Assembly (NCBI GenBank): GCA_051648405.1
Contig: JBOFFC010000103.1
Span: 1 to 30,467, forward strand
From: JBOFFC01 sp051648405
Lineage (GTDB): Bacteria > Planctomycetota > Planctomycetia > Pirellulales > Lacipirellulaceae
DNA: 30,467 bases
Reading direction: 5' to 3'
How positions within the stretch are numbered: position 1 is the stretch's first letter; every line of letters begins with the position of its first letter. Shown here one piece after another: positions 8,501-16,309 of the stretch. The translations under genes were made by a program, and so were the position numbers. Under the pieces are notes generated by a model. That model saw nothing but the letters and a program-made list of their open reading frames with translations. It searched no databases and had not been told where the DNA came from.

Positions 8501-10006
8501 TCAGTCGTCGAGGACCCAGGTGTCTTTGCTCCCGCCTCCTTGCGAGCTGTTGACGATCATCGAGCCTTCGACGAGCGCCACCCGCGTCAGGCCGCCGGGA
8601 AGCACGAAGATCTCGCTGCCGAACAAGATGAACGGCCGCAGGTCGACGTGCCTCGGGGAGAGCTTCTCGCCGACCACGGTCGGGGCCGTCGAGAGCATCA
8701 TCATCGGCTGCGCGATGTAGTTCCGCGGGTCGGCCTTGATCGCGTCGGCGCACTCGGCGAGCTGCTCGCGGCTCGCCTGCGGGCCCATGCAGATGCCGTA
8801 GCCCCCGGAGGCGTTCGTGGGCTTCACGACCAAGCGGTCGAGGTTCGCCAAGACGTGCTCGCGCTGCTTTTCGTCGGAGCAGAGGTACGTCGGGACGTTC
8901 GGCAGAATCGGGTCCTCGGCCATGTAGTAGCGGATCAGGTCGGGGACGTAGGCGTACACCGCCTTGTCGTCGGCAACCCCCGCCCCAGGGGCGTTGGCGA
9001 GCGTCACCCCCCCCGAGAGGTAGGCCCCCATCAGGCCCGGCACGCCGAGCATCGAGTCGGGGCGGAAGCAAAGGGGGTCGAGGAAGTCGTCGTCGATCCG
9101 GCGGTAGATGACATCGACCCGCTCGCGCCCCTGCGTCGTCCGGACCCACACCCGGCCGTCGTCGACCACCAGGTCCGGCGACATCACCAGGTCGATCCCC
9201 ATCTGCTGGGCGAGGAACGTGTGCTCGAAGTACGCCGAGTTGTAGACCCCCGGCGTGAGCAGCACCGCCTTAGGGGTTTCACCCGGGGGGAGCGCGGCGC
9301 CCCCCGTGGCGCTGGGGGCCGTCTCGAGCAGGGTGGCCAGCAGCCGCTCGGGGTAGTCCTCGATCGGCGCGATCGCCGTCCCCTGGAACACCTCGGGGAG
9401 CACACGCTTGAGCAGCTCGCGGTTCTCGAGCACGTACGACACCCCCGAGGGGCAGCGCAGGTTGTCTTCGAGGACGTAGAACTCGCCGTCGCTGTGACGG
9501 ATCAAGTCAGTCCCCGTGATGTGCGTCCACACCCCGCCGGGGGGTCGGAACCCCTCCATCTGCGGTCGGTAGCACTCGCTCGTCATGATTAGTTCGCGCG
9601 GCACGATTCCGTCGTCGATGCAACGCTTCGGGCCGTAGACGTCGGTGATGAACAGGTTCATCGCCCAGATGCGTTGGGCGAGCCCGGCCTCGATCCGCGA
9701 CCACTCTGCCCGCGCAATCGGCCGCGGCACGACATCGACCGGCCACGTCTTCTCCGTCCCCTCGCCGTGGCCGTAGACGGCGAACGTCACGCCGCGTTCG
9801 TGCAGCTCGGCCTCGGCCAGGCGTTGCCGCCGGGCGAGCACTTCGAGCGGGATCTTCCCCAGGCTATTCGCCAGGGCGGGGTGCCGGGGGCGCGCGTGGC
9901 CGTCGGCCACGTCGGCGCCGAGCTCGTCGTAAGCGGGGGCAGCGGGGGGGAGCATATCGAGCTTCGGGCGCTTGAGGGCGGCCCTGCGGGGGGCTGTCGC
10001 GGGCAT
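8501..10006 (-). CDS. circularly permuted ATP-grasp protein (intact type)
   Basis: A 501-residue protein of the circularly permuted ATP-grasp family (formerly DUF404/DUF407). Its signature motifs are complete: EDN (180-182) followed by PSGVSYVLENR, YRRIDDDFLDP (301-311), NAPGAGVADDK (338-348), VKPTNASGGYG (394-404) and SSQGGGSKDTWVL (487-499). The family is predicted to use ATP to form peptide-like amide bonds on an unknown acceptor, without a known product. The ATG at 10006 (MPATAPRRAAL) is the most plausible start; in-frame ATGs at 10051 and 10111 would only add atypical sequence, and a start at Met18 is also possible. It is the first gene of the five-gene minus-strand cluster, so the promoter should lie in 10007-10643. 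Confidence 0.92.
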   Translation of the reverse strand: MPATAPRRAALKRPKLDMLPPAAPAYDELGADVADGHARPRHPALANSLGKIPLEVLARRQRLAEAELHERGVTFAVYGHGEGTEKTWPVDVVPRPIARAEWSRIEAGLAQRIWAMNLFITDVYGPKRCIDDGIVPRELIMTSECYRPQMEGFRPPGGVWTHITGTDLIRHSDGEFYVLEDNLRCPSGVSYVLENRELLKRVLPEVFQGTAIAPIEDYPERLLATLLETAPSATGGAALPPGETPKAVLLTPGVYNSAYFEHTFLAQQMGIDLVMSPDLVVDDGRVWVRTTQGRERVDVIYRRIDDDFLDPLCFRPDSMLGVPGLMGAYLSGGVTLANAPGAGVADDKAVYAYVPDLIRYYMAEDPILPNVPTYLCSDEKQREHVLANLDRLVVKPTNASGGYGICMGPQASREQLAECADAIKADPRNYIAQPMMMLSTAPTVVGEKLSPRHVDLRPFILFGSEIFVLPGGLTRVALVEGSMIVNSSQGGGSKDTWVLDD

Positions 10007-10229
10007 GGGTCTCGACGCTCCGGGGGGAGAGAGTTGGCAGCCGTCTCTCATCACGCGCACGCCCGGAACAAAGCCGCAACGTACCACAAGCGCCGCGCAA
10101 GCCCCCCCCAATCGGGTGCCGCGGAGAACGTGGGCACGTCAGCCGCCTACCGACTCGCCGCCTCGAAAGCTCGGGCGCACCCCTCCATCGCGGCCTCGGG
10201 GAGTGGTGACTGCCCGATCGACGCGCACC

Positions 10230-10259
10230 TGCCCACCTCGACTGCCTGTTGGGTGGGCA
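10230..10259 (+). terminator. hairpin followed by TTCTT
   Basis: Arms tgcccacc (10230-10237) and ggtgggca (10252-10259) form a perfect 8-bp stem with a 14-nt loop, followed by tttctt-like bases. It could be a weak intrinsic terminator for an unseen transcript or part of a leader RNA. No gene ends just upstream on the plus strand. Confidence 0.3.
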
Positions 10260-10568
10260 TTCTTGGAGGTTTAGGGGGAGAGATTACTCATTGTGCAACA
10301 TCGGCGCCATCGACAGGCGGCAGAAGCTAGCGTTGCAAGCTTCCCATAATGCCCATCCTTCCCGATCTGACGATTCGCAGTGCGAACCAACCCCGACGCT
10401 CCCCGCACGTCTCGCCGGCGGAGTTGACGAGGTCGCCGATGGCAAGCAGCCGACGCGGAACCTGTCCCCCCACCGCGGCGTCCCTGACCCGGTGGTTGCC
10501 AACGAAGGGTTGCACCGGTCCTGCGGACCTCCTGGCAGCGACCCGGCCCCCCCCAGCGCCTGCGAGCG

Positions 10569-10583
10569 CCCCCCGCAGGGGGG
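10569..10583. repeat. perfect C6/G6 hairpin upstream of the flippase
   Basis: Six C, a GCA loop and six G form a compact perfect hairpin 60 bp before the flippase start, followed by gtaagctgc. It may affect leader structure or be one copy of a GC-rich dispersed element. Its role is unknown. Confidence 0.4.
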
Positions 10584-10643
10584 TAAGCTGCAGAGCCGCC
10601 CCCAGGGGCCCACGCCCGGCCCCCCGCAGCGATCCCCCACGCA

Positions 10644-12152
10644 ATGTCCCAGTCCAGCCTGCTGCTGCTGAACATCGGGACGACGTTCGCGCGGATGGGC
10701 GTAACCGTGCTGATGGGGCTCTGGACGACTCGCATCGCGTACCGCGAGCTGGGGGCCGACGGGTTCGGCGCCTACGCCGCGGCGCTGGGGTTGGTCGCCT
10801 TCGTCATGCTGCTCGGCGACGCGCTCAGCAGCAGCGCCCAGCGGCACATCGCCTTCGCCCTTGGGGCCGAGGACCGCGATGGCGTTCGAGCCACCACAGG
10901 TTCCGTCGTTTCGCTGATGCTGCTGCTGGCCAGCCTCCTTGGAGGGGGGATCGTCTTCGCTTCCTATTGGCTCGCGGCGCCGCTCGTCGCCCCGACGCCG
11001 ATCAAGGAACTACTCCCCGCGGCCGTCGCCTGGATCGGCGGGGCGACCGCGATCACGCTCGCCGAGGCGCCTTTCCGGGCGTACCTGATCGCGCGGCAGT
11101 CGATCGTGCTCGTCAGCCTGTTCGAGCTCATGGAGGGGGTCGCCAAGCTCTTCGCCGCGGCGCTGTTGCTGGTGTTCGCCCAAGCGACGATCGCCGACTA
11201 CGCCCGCTGGGCCTGCCTGAGCGCCGCGGTCCCCTCGACTGTGCTCGTGTCCTACTGCCTCGTGCGCCATCCCATGACGCGGCCCGGTCGGATCGCGAAC
11301 CTCGGCCAACTGTCGGGCTTCGCCTCGTGGATGCTTGCCGGGCTGTTCGGCTGGAAGCTCCGGACGCAGGGGGTGCAGGTGTTGGTGAACCTGCTGGCCG
11401 GGGCGGTGCAGACGGCCAGCTACAGCGTCTGCATGCAGATCGCGATGTACCAGAACAGCGTGTCGTTCGCGATCTACCGCGCGATCCGCCCGGCGACGAT
11501 CGCCGCGCACGGCCGCCAGGCGGGGGACCAAGTGCGGCGGCTCTCGCTCGGAGCGAGCAAGGCGATGGGCCTCGCGAACCTGTTGATCACGGTCCCGCTG
11601 TGGTTCGAGACGCGGACGCTGCTCGAACTGTGGATCGGCGACGCCCCCGACTCGATGGTCACGATGGTCCGCCTGCTGGTCGCTTGGATCAGTGTGCGCG
11701 ACCTGACGATCGGCCACGAGATGGCGGTGCACGGCACGGGCAAGGTCGCTCTGCACGAGACACTAAACCTGTCGCTCGACGTGGTCGCCCTCGGATTGGG
11801 GGCGGCCGCTGTCGCGCAGGGGGCGCCGGCCTGGACGCTCGTCGCCGCCGTGCTGTGCGCCGTCGTGGGGCAGACGGCCGTGCGCGTGCTGCTGTTCGGC
11901 AGCGCTGCGCACGCCACCCCCGCCGATTGGCTCCGCGAGGTCGTTGGGCGCTACGCCGCGACGCTCGCTTTCGGCGGGGTCGTCGCCGCGACCGTCGTGG
12001 CGTCGATGGCGCCCTCGCCCACACGCTGCCTCGTCACGCTCGGCTGCGCCACCGTGGCGACGGTCGTGGGGATCGTGACGGTTGGACTGACGAAAGAGGA
12101 GCGCAAGCAAGTCGGCGCCTTGTTCACGACGCTGCGAAGCCGCTTCGCGTGA
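10644..12152 (+). CDS. polysaccharide flippase (Wzx/MATE-like, oligosaccharide export)
   Basis: A 502-residue integral membrane protein with about 12-14 hydrophobic helices along its whole length. The N-terminus (NIGTTFARMGVTVLMGLWTTRIAYRELGADGFGAYAAA) is typical of the polysaccharide biosynthesis protein family that flips lipid-linked sugars across the cytoplasmic membrane: a helix, then a RxLGxxxFGxYA-like segment. The central TRPGRIANLGQLSGFASWML region and a second half with similar helices fit the family length of roughly 450-510. It is followed by glycosyltransferase and FkbM methyltransferase genes in the same direction, supporting a role in surface polysaccharide or glycoconjugate export. 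The ATG at 10644 has no clear Shine-Dalgarno but fits the first helix. The substrate cannot be read from the sequence. Confidence 0.85.
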   Translation: MSQSSLLLLNIGTTFARMGVTVLMGLWTTRIAYRELGADGFGAYAAALGLVAFVMLLGDALSSSAQRHIAFALGAEDRDGVRATTGSVVSLMLLLASLLGGGIVFASYWLAAPLVAPTPIKELLPAAVAWIGGATAITLAEAPFRAYLIARQSIVLVSLFELMEGVAKLFAAALLLVFAQATIADYARWACLSAAVPSTVLVSYCLVRHPMTRPGRIANLGQLSGFASWMLAGLFGWKLRTQGVQVLVNLLAGAVQTASYSVCMQIAMYQNSVSFAIYRAIRPATIAAHGRQAGDQVRRLSLGASKAMGLANLLITVPLWFETRTLLELWIGDAPDSMVTMVRLLVAWISVRDLTIGHEMAVHGTGKVALHETLNLSLDVVALGLGAAAVAQGAPAWTLVAAVLCAVVGQTAVRVLLFGSAAHATPADWLREVVGRYAATLAFGGVVAATVVASMAPSPTRCLVTLGCATVATVVGIVTVGLTKEERKQVGALFTTLRSRFA

Positions 12153-12224
12153 CTTGCGGGGCGGGCCGATCTACGATGGCGTTTCGCCCGCTCCGAGCCC
12201 GTTGCGCTCCCTGCACTACGACCG

Positions 12225-12256
12225 ACCCCCCGAGCTAGTCCCCCGAGACGGGGGGT
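12225..12256 (+). promoter_or_regulatory. hairpin overlapping the glycosyltransferase ribosome-binding region
   Basis: Arms accccccg (12225-12232) and cggggggt (12249-12256) form a perfect 8-bp stem ending 9 nt before the ATG at 12266. The right arm contains the only G-rich tract that could serve as Shine-Dalgarno, so folding could hide it. It may alternatively terminate part of the flippase transcript, although no T-run follows. Confidence 0.4.
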
Positions 12257-12265
12257 GGCGACGCG

Positions 12266-13495
12266 ATGAAGGCACTGATCGTTGATCCGACGCACACGGG
12301 GCACCACCTTCAGTACGTGGGGGTCCTCGCGCGGGGGCTGCTCGACCTGGGGGCGGAAGTCACGCTGCTGCTGGGGCGCGACGCCGAGGCGAGCGCCGAG
12401 CTGCAGACCCACCTCGCCGACGTAGCGCCGCGCGTCGAGCTCGTCGCGGCCCTCTCGGCGGTCCGCGACGGGTCGCTCAAGAACTGGCGGGCTTCGGCGC
12501 GCGAGATTGGCAGCCACCTCGTCGGCCGCGATTGGGACCGCGTCTTCTTGCCGTACGCCGACGGACTAGCTCAGGCCATTGAGACCCCTCCGGCGCTCTC
12601 GGGGCCGCTGCGCCGTGCGCCGTGTGAAGGGCTGCTGATGCGCGGCAACTGGGGGTACCCCCAGCGCACGTGGAGGGGCCGGATTCGGGCGAAACTTGGC
12701 AAGCACCTCGTGCTGCGCGGCCCGTGGCGCGTGCTGCACGTCCTCGACCCGCTGCCGTACTTCCCGCTCAGCAACACGGCCGCGGCGCGGTCGGGGCGCG
12801 TGCGGCTGATCCCCGAGGCGGTCGAGCCCCTCGAACAGGTCCCCGCGCGCGACGCGCGGCGGGCGCTCGGCCTGCCCGCCGAGGGACGCTGGATGGCCGT
12901 CACGGGGATGCAAGACAGCCGCAAGGGCTCCGACAAGCTGGTCCGCGCGTTCCTGGCGTCGGGCGCCCCCGACGACGCCCGGCTGCTGCTCGCCGGCAAG
13001 CTCAGCCGCGAGTTCTCCGACGAGCTCCACCGCGAGGGGGCCGATGCGCTGCGGTCCGGGCGGATCGCGGTCATCGACCGGTACCTCAGTGAAGAAGAGC
13101 ACGCCCTGGCCCTCAACGCCGGGGAGATGGTCGTGTCGCCCCACCCCGACGCGGTCGGGTCGTCGGGGCTGTTGGTGCGGGCCGCCGCGCTCCGCAAGCC
13201 GGTGCTCGCTTCGGACTTCGGGTGGGTCGGCTGGGCGACGCGCACCTTTGGCCTCGGGCGTACGGTGAACGTCTCCGACCGCGCCGCTTACGCCGAAGCG
13301 ATCCGCGCGTTCTTCACCGACACGCCGACCTTCGGCAACGAGCTTACGGAGCCGTTTCAACACTACCACCGACTCGACAACCACGTCGCCCATTGGCTCG
13401 CCGACACGCGGGTCGCGATGGGTTTGGCCCCCTCCGGCGACCTGCGCTGCTGGGACGACTTGTTCGCCGGCATCGATTTCAGCGCCGCTGCTTGA
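12266..13495 (+). CDS. glycosyltransferase, GT4-like
   Basis: A 409-residue protein with the two-domain outline of GT-B glycosyltransferases. The N-terminus MKALIVDPTHTGHHLQYVGVLARGL resembles the donor/acceptor entry loop with GHH, and the C-terminal half has TGMQDSRKGSDKLVRAF (about 215-231) followed by SPHPDAVGSSGLLVRAAAL and KPVLASDFG, the nucleotide-sugar binding region of family GT4. It presumably transfers a sugar from an activated donor to a lipid- or glycan-bound acceptor in the cytoplasm. It lies 113 bp after the flippase and 29 bp before the FkbM methyltransferase. The donor sugar and acceptor are not deducible. The ATG at 12266 is directly supported by the family-like start. Confidence 0.85.
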   Translation: MKALIVDPTHTGHHLQYVGVLARGLLDLGAEVTLLLGRDAEASAELQTHLADVAPRVELVAALSAVRDGSLKNWRASAREIGSHLVGRDWDRVFLPYADGLAQAIETPPALSGPLRRAPCEGLLMRGNWGYPQRTWRGRIRAKLGKHLVLRGPWRVLHVLDPLPYFPLSNTAAARSGRVRLIPEAVEPLEQVPARDARRALGLPAEGRWMAVTGMQDSRKGSDKLVRAFLASGAPDDARLLLAGKLSREFSDELHREGADALRSGRIAVIDRYLSEEEHALALNAGEMVVSPHPDAVGSSGLLVRAAALRKPVLASDFGWVGWATRTFGLGRTVNVSDRAAYAEAIRAFFTDTPTFGNELTEPFQHYHRLDNHVAHWLADTRVAMGLAPSGDLRCWDDLFAGIDFSAAA

Positions 13496-13524
13496 TCGAA
13501 CGCCCCAACGGGACCAACAGCACG

Positions 13525-14292
13525 ATGAGCTACTCCCCGCTGCACCGCGTGCTGAACACGCTCCTGCCGATGCCGCTGCGGATCGGGCTGCGGAAGGCCG
13601 TCGCGCCGCTCGTGCCGAGTCTACGGCACCTCGACATGCCGGTCCGCCTGCGTCATCTGCGCACGACGGGGTTCGAGGCGCGGAGCATCCTCGACGTCGG
13701 CGCCGCCAGCGGCGACTGGGTGCGACTCGCCGCGAGCATCTGGCCCGACGCGTCGGTCTTCGGCATCGAGCCGAACCTGTCGGAGAAGGCGAACCTCGAA
13801 GCCACGCGGCGAGCGGTCCCGCGCTTCGACTATGTGTTCGGCTTCGCCGGCCCCGAGCGCAAGACGATCCGCTACACCCCGTCGGGGCACCAGACGACGC
13901 TGACCGCCGGCAGCGGCGACGCGGCCCCCGACGAAGGGGCGCCGACCGCCGAGGTCTACCGGATCGACGACCTAGTGGCCGAGGGGCGCCTCACCGCGCC
14001 CGACTTTATCAAGGCCGACGTCCAGGGCTACGAACTGGAAGTCCTGCGCGGCGCCTCGGAGTGCCTGCGCACCTCGACGCAGGCGGTGCTGCTCGAAGTG
14101 AGCATGTTCCGCTTCGAGCCCCCGGTGGTGTTGGTCGATGAAGTGATCGCGTTCATGGTCGAGGCCGGGTTCGCCTGGTACGACGTGGCCGGCATCCTCC
14201 GCCGCAAGGAGGACGACGCCCTCGGGCAGATGGACCTGCTGTTCTTGCGTCGCGATCACCCGCTACGGACGAAGAGCCAGGCGGCTTGGTGA
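13525..14292 (+). CDS. FkbM family methyltransferase
   Basis: A 255-residue SAM-dependent methyltransferase. The SAM-binding motif is ILDVGAASGDW with the acidic end of the second strand in FGIEPN; the FkbM signature DFIKADVQGYELEVLRGA follows at about 170-187, and the C-terminus has LLFLRRD. The ATG at 13525 (MSYSPLHRVLN) was chosen over a longer open frame starting at 13222, which overlaps the glycosyltransferase in another frame and is not family-like. Members O-methylate sugars or small molecules, and in polysaccharide clusters usually cap or decorate glycans. It starts 29 bp after the glycosyltransferase stop, suggesting one operon with it and the flippase. Confidence 0.9.
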   Translation: MSYSPLHRVLNTLLPMPLRIGLRKAVAPLVPSLRHLDMPVRLRHLRTTGFEARSILDVGAASGDWVRLAASIWPDASVFGIEPNLSEKANLEATRRAVPRFDYVFGFAGPERKTIRYTPSGHQTTLTAGSGDAAPDEGAPTAEVYRIDDLVAEGRLTAPDFIKADVQGYELEVLRGASECLRTSTQAVLLEVSMFRFEPPVVLVDEVIAFMVEAGFAWYDVAGILRRKEDDALGQMDLLFLRRDHPLRTKSQAAW

Positions 14293-14330
14293 TGGGTTGC
14301 GGGCCGCCCGGAGGCGGGGTTTCCCGGCCT

Positions 14331-14359
14331 ACGACAGCCGGCCGGCGTCCCGCTACAAT
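14331..14359 (+). promoter_or_regulatory. possible sigma70-type promoter of pyrG
   Basis: A good -10 box, tacaat (14354-14359), sits 17 bp after acgaca (14331-14336), a partial match to a -35 box. It lies 52 bp before the pyrG ATG, in the 119-bp gap after the FkbM gene. This suggests pyrG can be expressed independently of the polysaccharide genes. Confidence 0.35.
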
Positions 14360-14396
14360 CGCGTGCTGGCACGTCCCGCCCCCCCGCGCCCCCGGC

Positions 14397-14402
14397 AAGG
14401 AG
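14397..14402 (+). promoter_or_regulatory. Shine-Dalgarno of pyrG
   Basis: The sequence aaggag ends 9 nt before the ATG at 14412 and decides the start against the upstream in-frame open sequence. It is one of the few clear Shine-Dalgarno sites on the plus strand. Confidence 0.65.
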
Positions 14403-14411
14403 CCCCCGCGA

Positions 14412-16112
14412 ATGGCCAAGCACATCTTCGTGACCGGCGGTGTCGTCAGCTCGCTCGGCAAGGGGCTGACGTCGGCGTCGGTCGGCATGCTGCTCGAGAA
14501 GCGCGGCCTCTCGGTGCGGATGCAGAAGCTCGACCCCTACCTGAACGTCGATCCGGGGACGATGAGCCCCTACCAGCACGGCGAGGTCTACGTCCTCGAC
14601 GACGGCTCGGAGACCGACCTCGACCTGGGGCACTACGAGCGCTTCACGAACGCGCCGCTGACGCGTGACTCGAACTACACCACGGGTCAGGTCTACCAGT
14701 CGGTCATCGACAAAGAGCGGCGCGGCGAGTTCCTCGGCAAGACCGTGCAGGTCATCCCGCACGTCACGAACGAGATCAAGTCTTGCATCGCCAAGATGGC
14801 CGACACGCGCGACGCCCAAGGGCGGCCCGCCGACGTGGTGATCACCGAGATCGGCGGCACGGTGGGGGACATCGAGAGCCTGCCGTTCCTCGAAGCGATC
14901 CGCCAGTTCTCGATCGATGCCGGCAAGGGGAACTGCCTCTACATCCATCTGACGCTGGTCCCCTACCTGAAGGCGGCCCGCGAGCTGAAGACCAAGCCGA
15001 CGCAGCACTCGGTGGGCCTGTTGCGACAGATCGGCATCGCGCCCGACGTCCTAGTGTGCCGCACCGAGCAGCCGATCAGCCGCGAGGACCGCGAGAAGAT
15101 CGCCTTGTTCTGCAACGTGCCCCTGGCGAACGTGATCGAAGAGCGGGACAAGGACTTCTCAATCTACGAGGTCCCGCTGAGCCTCGTCGAGAACGGGCTC
15201 GACCGGCTCTGCTGCGAGGGGCTCGGGCTGAGCACCCCCGAGCCGAACCTCGACGACTGGCGTGAGCTCCTCAATCGGCTACGCCACCCCGATCACGAGA
15301 TCGCGATCGCCGTCGTCGGCAAGTATGCCGAGCACCGCGACGCTTACAAGTCGATCTACGAATCGCTCGACCACGCCGGGATCTCCCACCGCGCGCAGGT
15401 CCGCATCGGCCGCATCCGCAGCGAGGACGTCGAGGCCGAGGGCCCCGAGCGGCTGCTCGCCGGGTACGACGGGCTGCTCGTCCCCGGGGGCTTCGGCGAA
15501 CGCGGCATCGACGGCAAGCTGCAAGCCATCCGCTGGGCCCGCGAGCGCCGTGTGCCGTTCTTCGGCATCTGCCTCGGGATGCAGTGCGCGGTCGTCGAGT
15601 ACGGCCGCAACCTGATCGGTCTCGGCGGGGCCCACTCGACCGAGTTCGACAAGGACACACCGCACCCCGTGATTTGCCTGCTCGACGAGCAGCGCTCGAT
15701 CACGCAGCTCGGTGGCACGATGCGGCTCGGCGCGCAACCGGCGACGCTCGTCGAGGGCTCGCTCGCGGCGCAGTGCTACGGGGGCACGGCGATCCGCGAG
15801 CGCCACCGCCACCGCTACGAGTTCAACAATCAGTACCGCCAGCAGTACGCCGCCAACGGCATGGTGTTCAGCGGCACGAGCCCCGACGGGGACCTGGTGG
15901 AAGTCGTCGAGCTCCCGGACCACCCGTGGTTCCTGGCGGTGCAGTACCACCCCGAGTTCAAGTCGAAGCCCACCGCCGCCCAGCCGCTGTTCGCAGGGTT
16001 CATCGGGGCCGCGGTGCAACACCGCAAACGCCGCAGCGAACGCTCCGCCGCCGGCCGCGACACCGCCCCCGAAGCGAGCGCCCCCGAAGCGTTCGAGTCG
16101 CGAACGGCGTAG
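14412..16112 (+). CDS. pyrG: CTP synthase
   Basis: A 566-residue CTP synthase, converting UTP, ATP and glutamine to CTP, the last step of de novo pyrimidine synthesis. The synthetase domain opens with AKHIFVTGGVVSSLGKGLTSAS and then KLDPYLNVDPGTMSPYQHGEV, ending near residue 265. The class I glutamine amidotransferase domain has GGFGERGIDGK, Cys387 in GICLGMQ, and His513/Glu515 in QYHPEF. All catalytic residues are present. After residue about 535 there is an Arg/Ala/Glu-rich extension of roughly 30 residues that lacks motifs and makes the protein slightly longer than typical members (about 535-550). It follows the polysaccharide genes; nucleotide-sugar use of CTP is possible but pyrG is a housekeeping gene and the adjacency may be incidental. 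Confidence 0.98.
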   Translation: MAKHIFVTGGVVSSLGKGLTSASVGMLLEKRGLSVRMQKLDPYLNVDPGTMSPYQHGEVYVLDDGSETDLDLGHYERFTNAPLTRDSNYTTGQVYQSVIDKERRGEFLGKTVQVIPHVTNEIKSCIAKMADTRDAQGRPADVVITEIGGTVGDIESLPFLEAIRQFSIDAGKGNCLYIHLTLVPYLKAARELKTKPTQHSVGLLRQIGIAPDVLVCRTEQPISREDREKIALFCNVPLANVIEERDKDFSIYEVPLSLVENGLDRLCCEGLGLSTPEPNLDDWRELLNRLRHPDHEIAIAVVGKYAEHRDAYKSIYESLDHAGISHRAQVRIGRIRSEDVEAEGPERLLAGYDGLLVPGGFGERGIDGKLQAIRWARERRVPFFGICLGMQCAVVEYGRNLIGLGGAHSTEFDKDTPHPVICLLDEQRSITQLGGTMRLGAQPATLVEGSLAAQCYGGTAIRERHRHRYEFNNQYRQQYAANGMVFSGTSPDGDLVEVVELPDHPWFLAVQYHPEFKSKPTAAQPLFAGFIGAAVQHRKRRSERSAAGRDTAPEASAPEAFESRTA

Positions 16113-16129
16113 CTGGGCGGAGGCCCCCT

Positions 16130-16240
16130 CCGAGCCGCGACCGTTAACCTAGCGACCAGACGCGAACCCGTGCGAGGACGCGTCATGGCGTTGCGCCGCG
16201 ATCGGCGTCCATCCGCGTTCATCGACGGCTCGATTCTTCT
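16130..16240. repeat. degenerate composite intergenic repeat after pyrG
   Basis: The 15-mer ccgagccgcgaccgt (16130-16144), followed by agcgacc, recurs identically at 23834-23848 after fdhA. At 16201-16240 the sequence atcggcgtccatccgcgttc and following bases match the right arm of the phased hairpin repeats at 23978-24014 and 22363-22390. No matching left arm was seen, so this is a half copy lying 17 bp past the pyrG stop. Confidence 0.6.
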
Positions 16241-16309
16241 ACTTTTGGCCCCCGTTGTGATAGGTTGACGCGAGTTCGGCCAGTCGATTCCATCGGCGTA
16301 AGGGCGACA

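Larger units (their letters stand above)
10007..10643. other. 637-bp divergent intergenic region without a convincing gene
   Basis: It separates the minus-strand ATP-grasp cluster from the plus-strand flippase and should hold promoters for both. Open frames here on both strands have poor amino-acid composition and no recognisable motifs. It contains several GC-rich hairpins, listed separately, and an A/T-richer island around 10260-10350 (near taggggg and cataat) that is the best place for a promoter. No tRNA-like cloverleaf was seen. A structured non-coding RNA cannot be excluded. Confidence 0.5.

Noticed and set aside
7991..9592. Plus-strand open frame of 533 codons opposite the ATP-grasp gene
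   Set aside because: Antisense shadow without motifs; the minus-strand gene has complete family signatures.
10284..10847. Minus-strand open frame in the 637-bp gap and flippase start
   Set aside because: Overlaps the flippase gene antisense and has a low-complexity, Pro/Gly/Arg-rich translation, partly from hairpin repeats.
13222..13524. Longer start for the FkbM methyltransferase
   Set aside because: This region is the end of the glycosyltransferase in another frame; the ATG at 13525 fits the family.
16265..16309. TTG start for the DUF1592 protein
   Set aside because: The ATG at 16310 begins the signal peptide and has an aaggg upstream; the additional 15 residues are not helpful.
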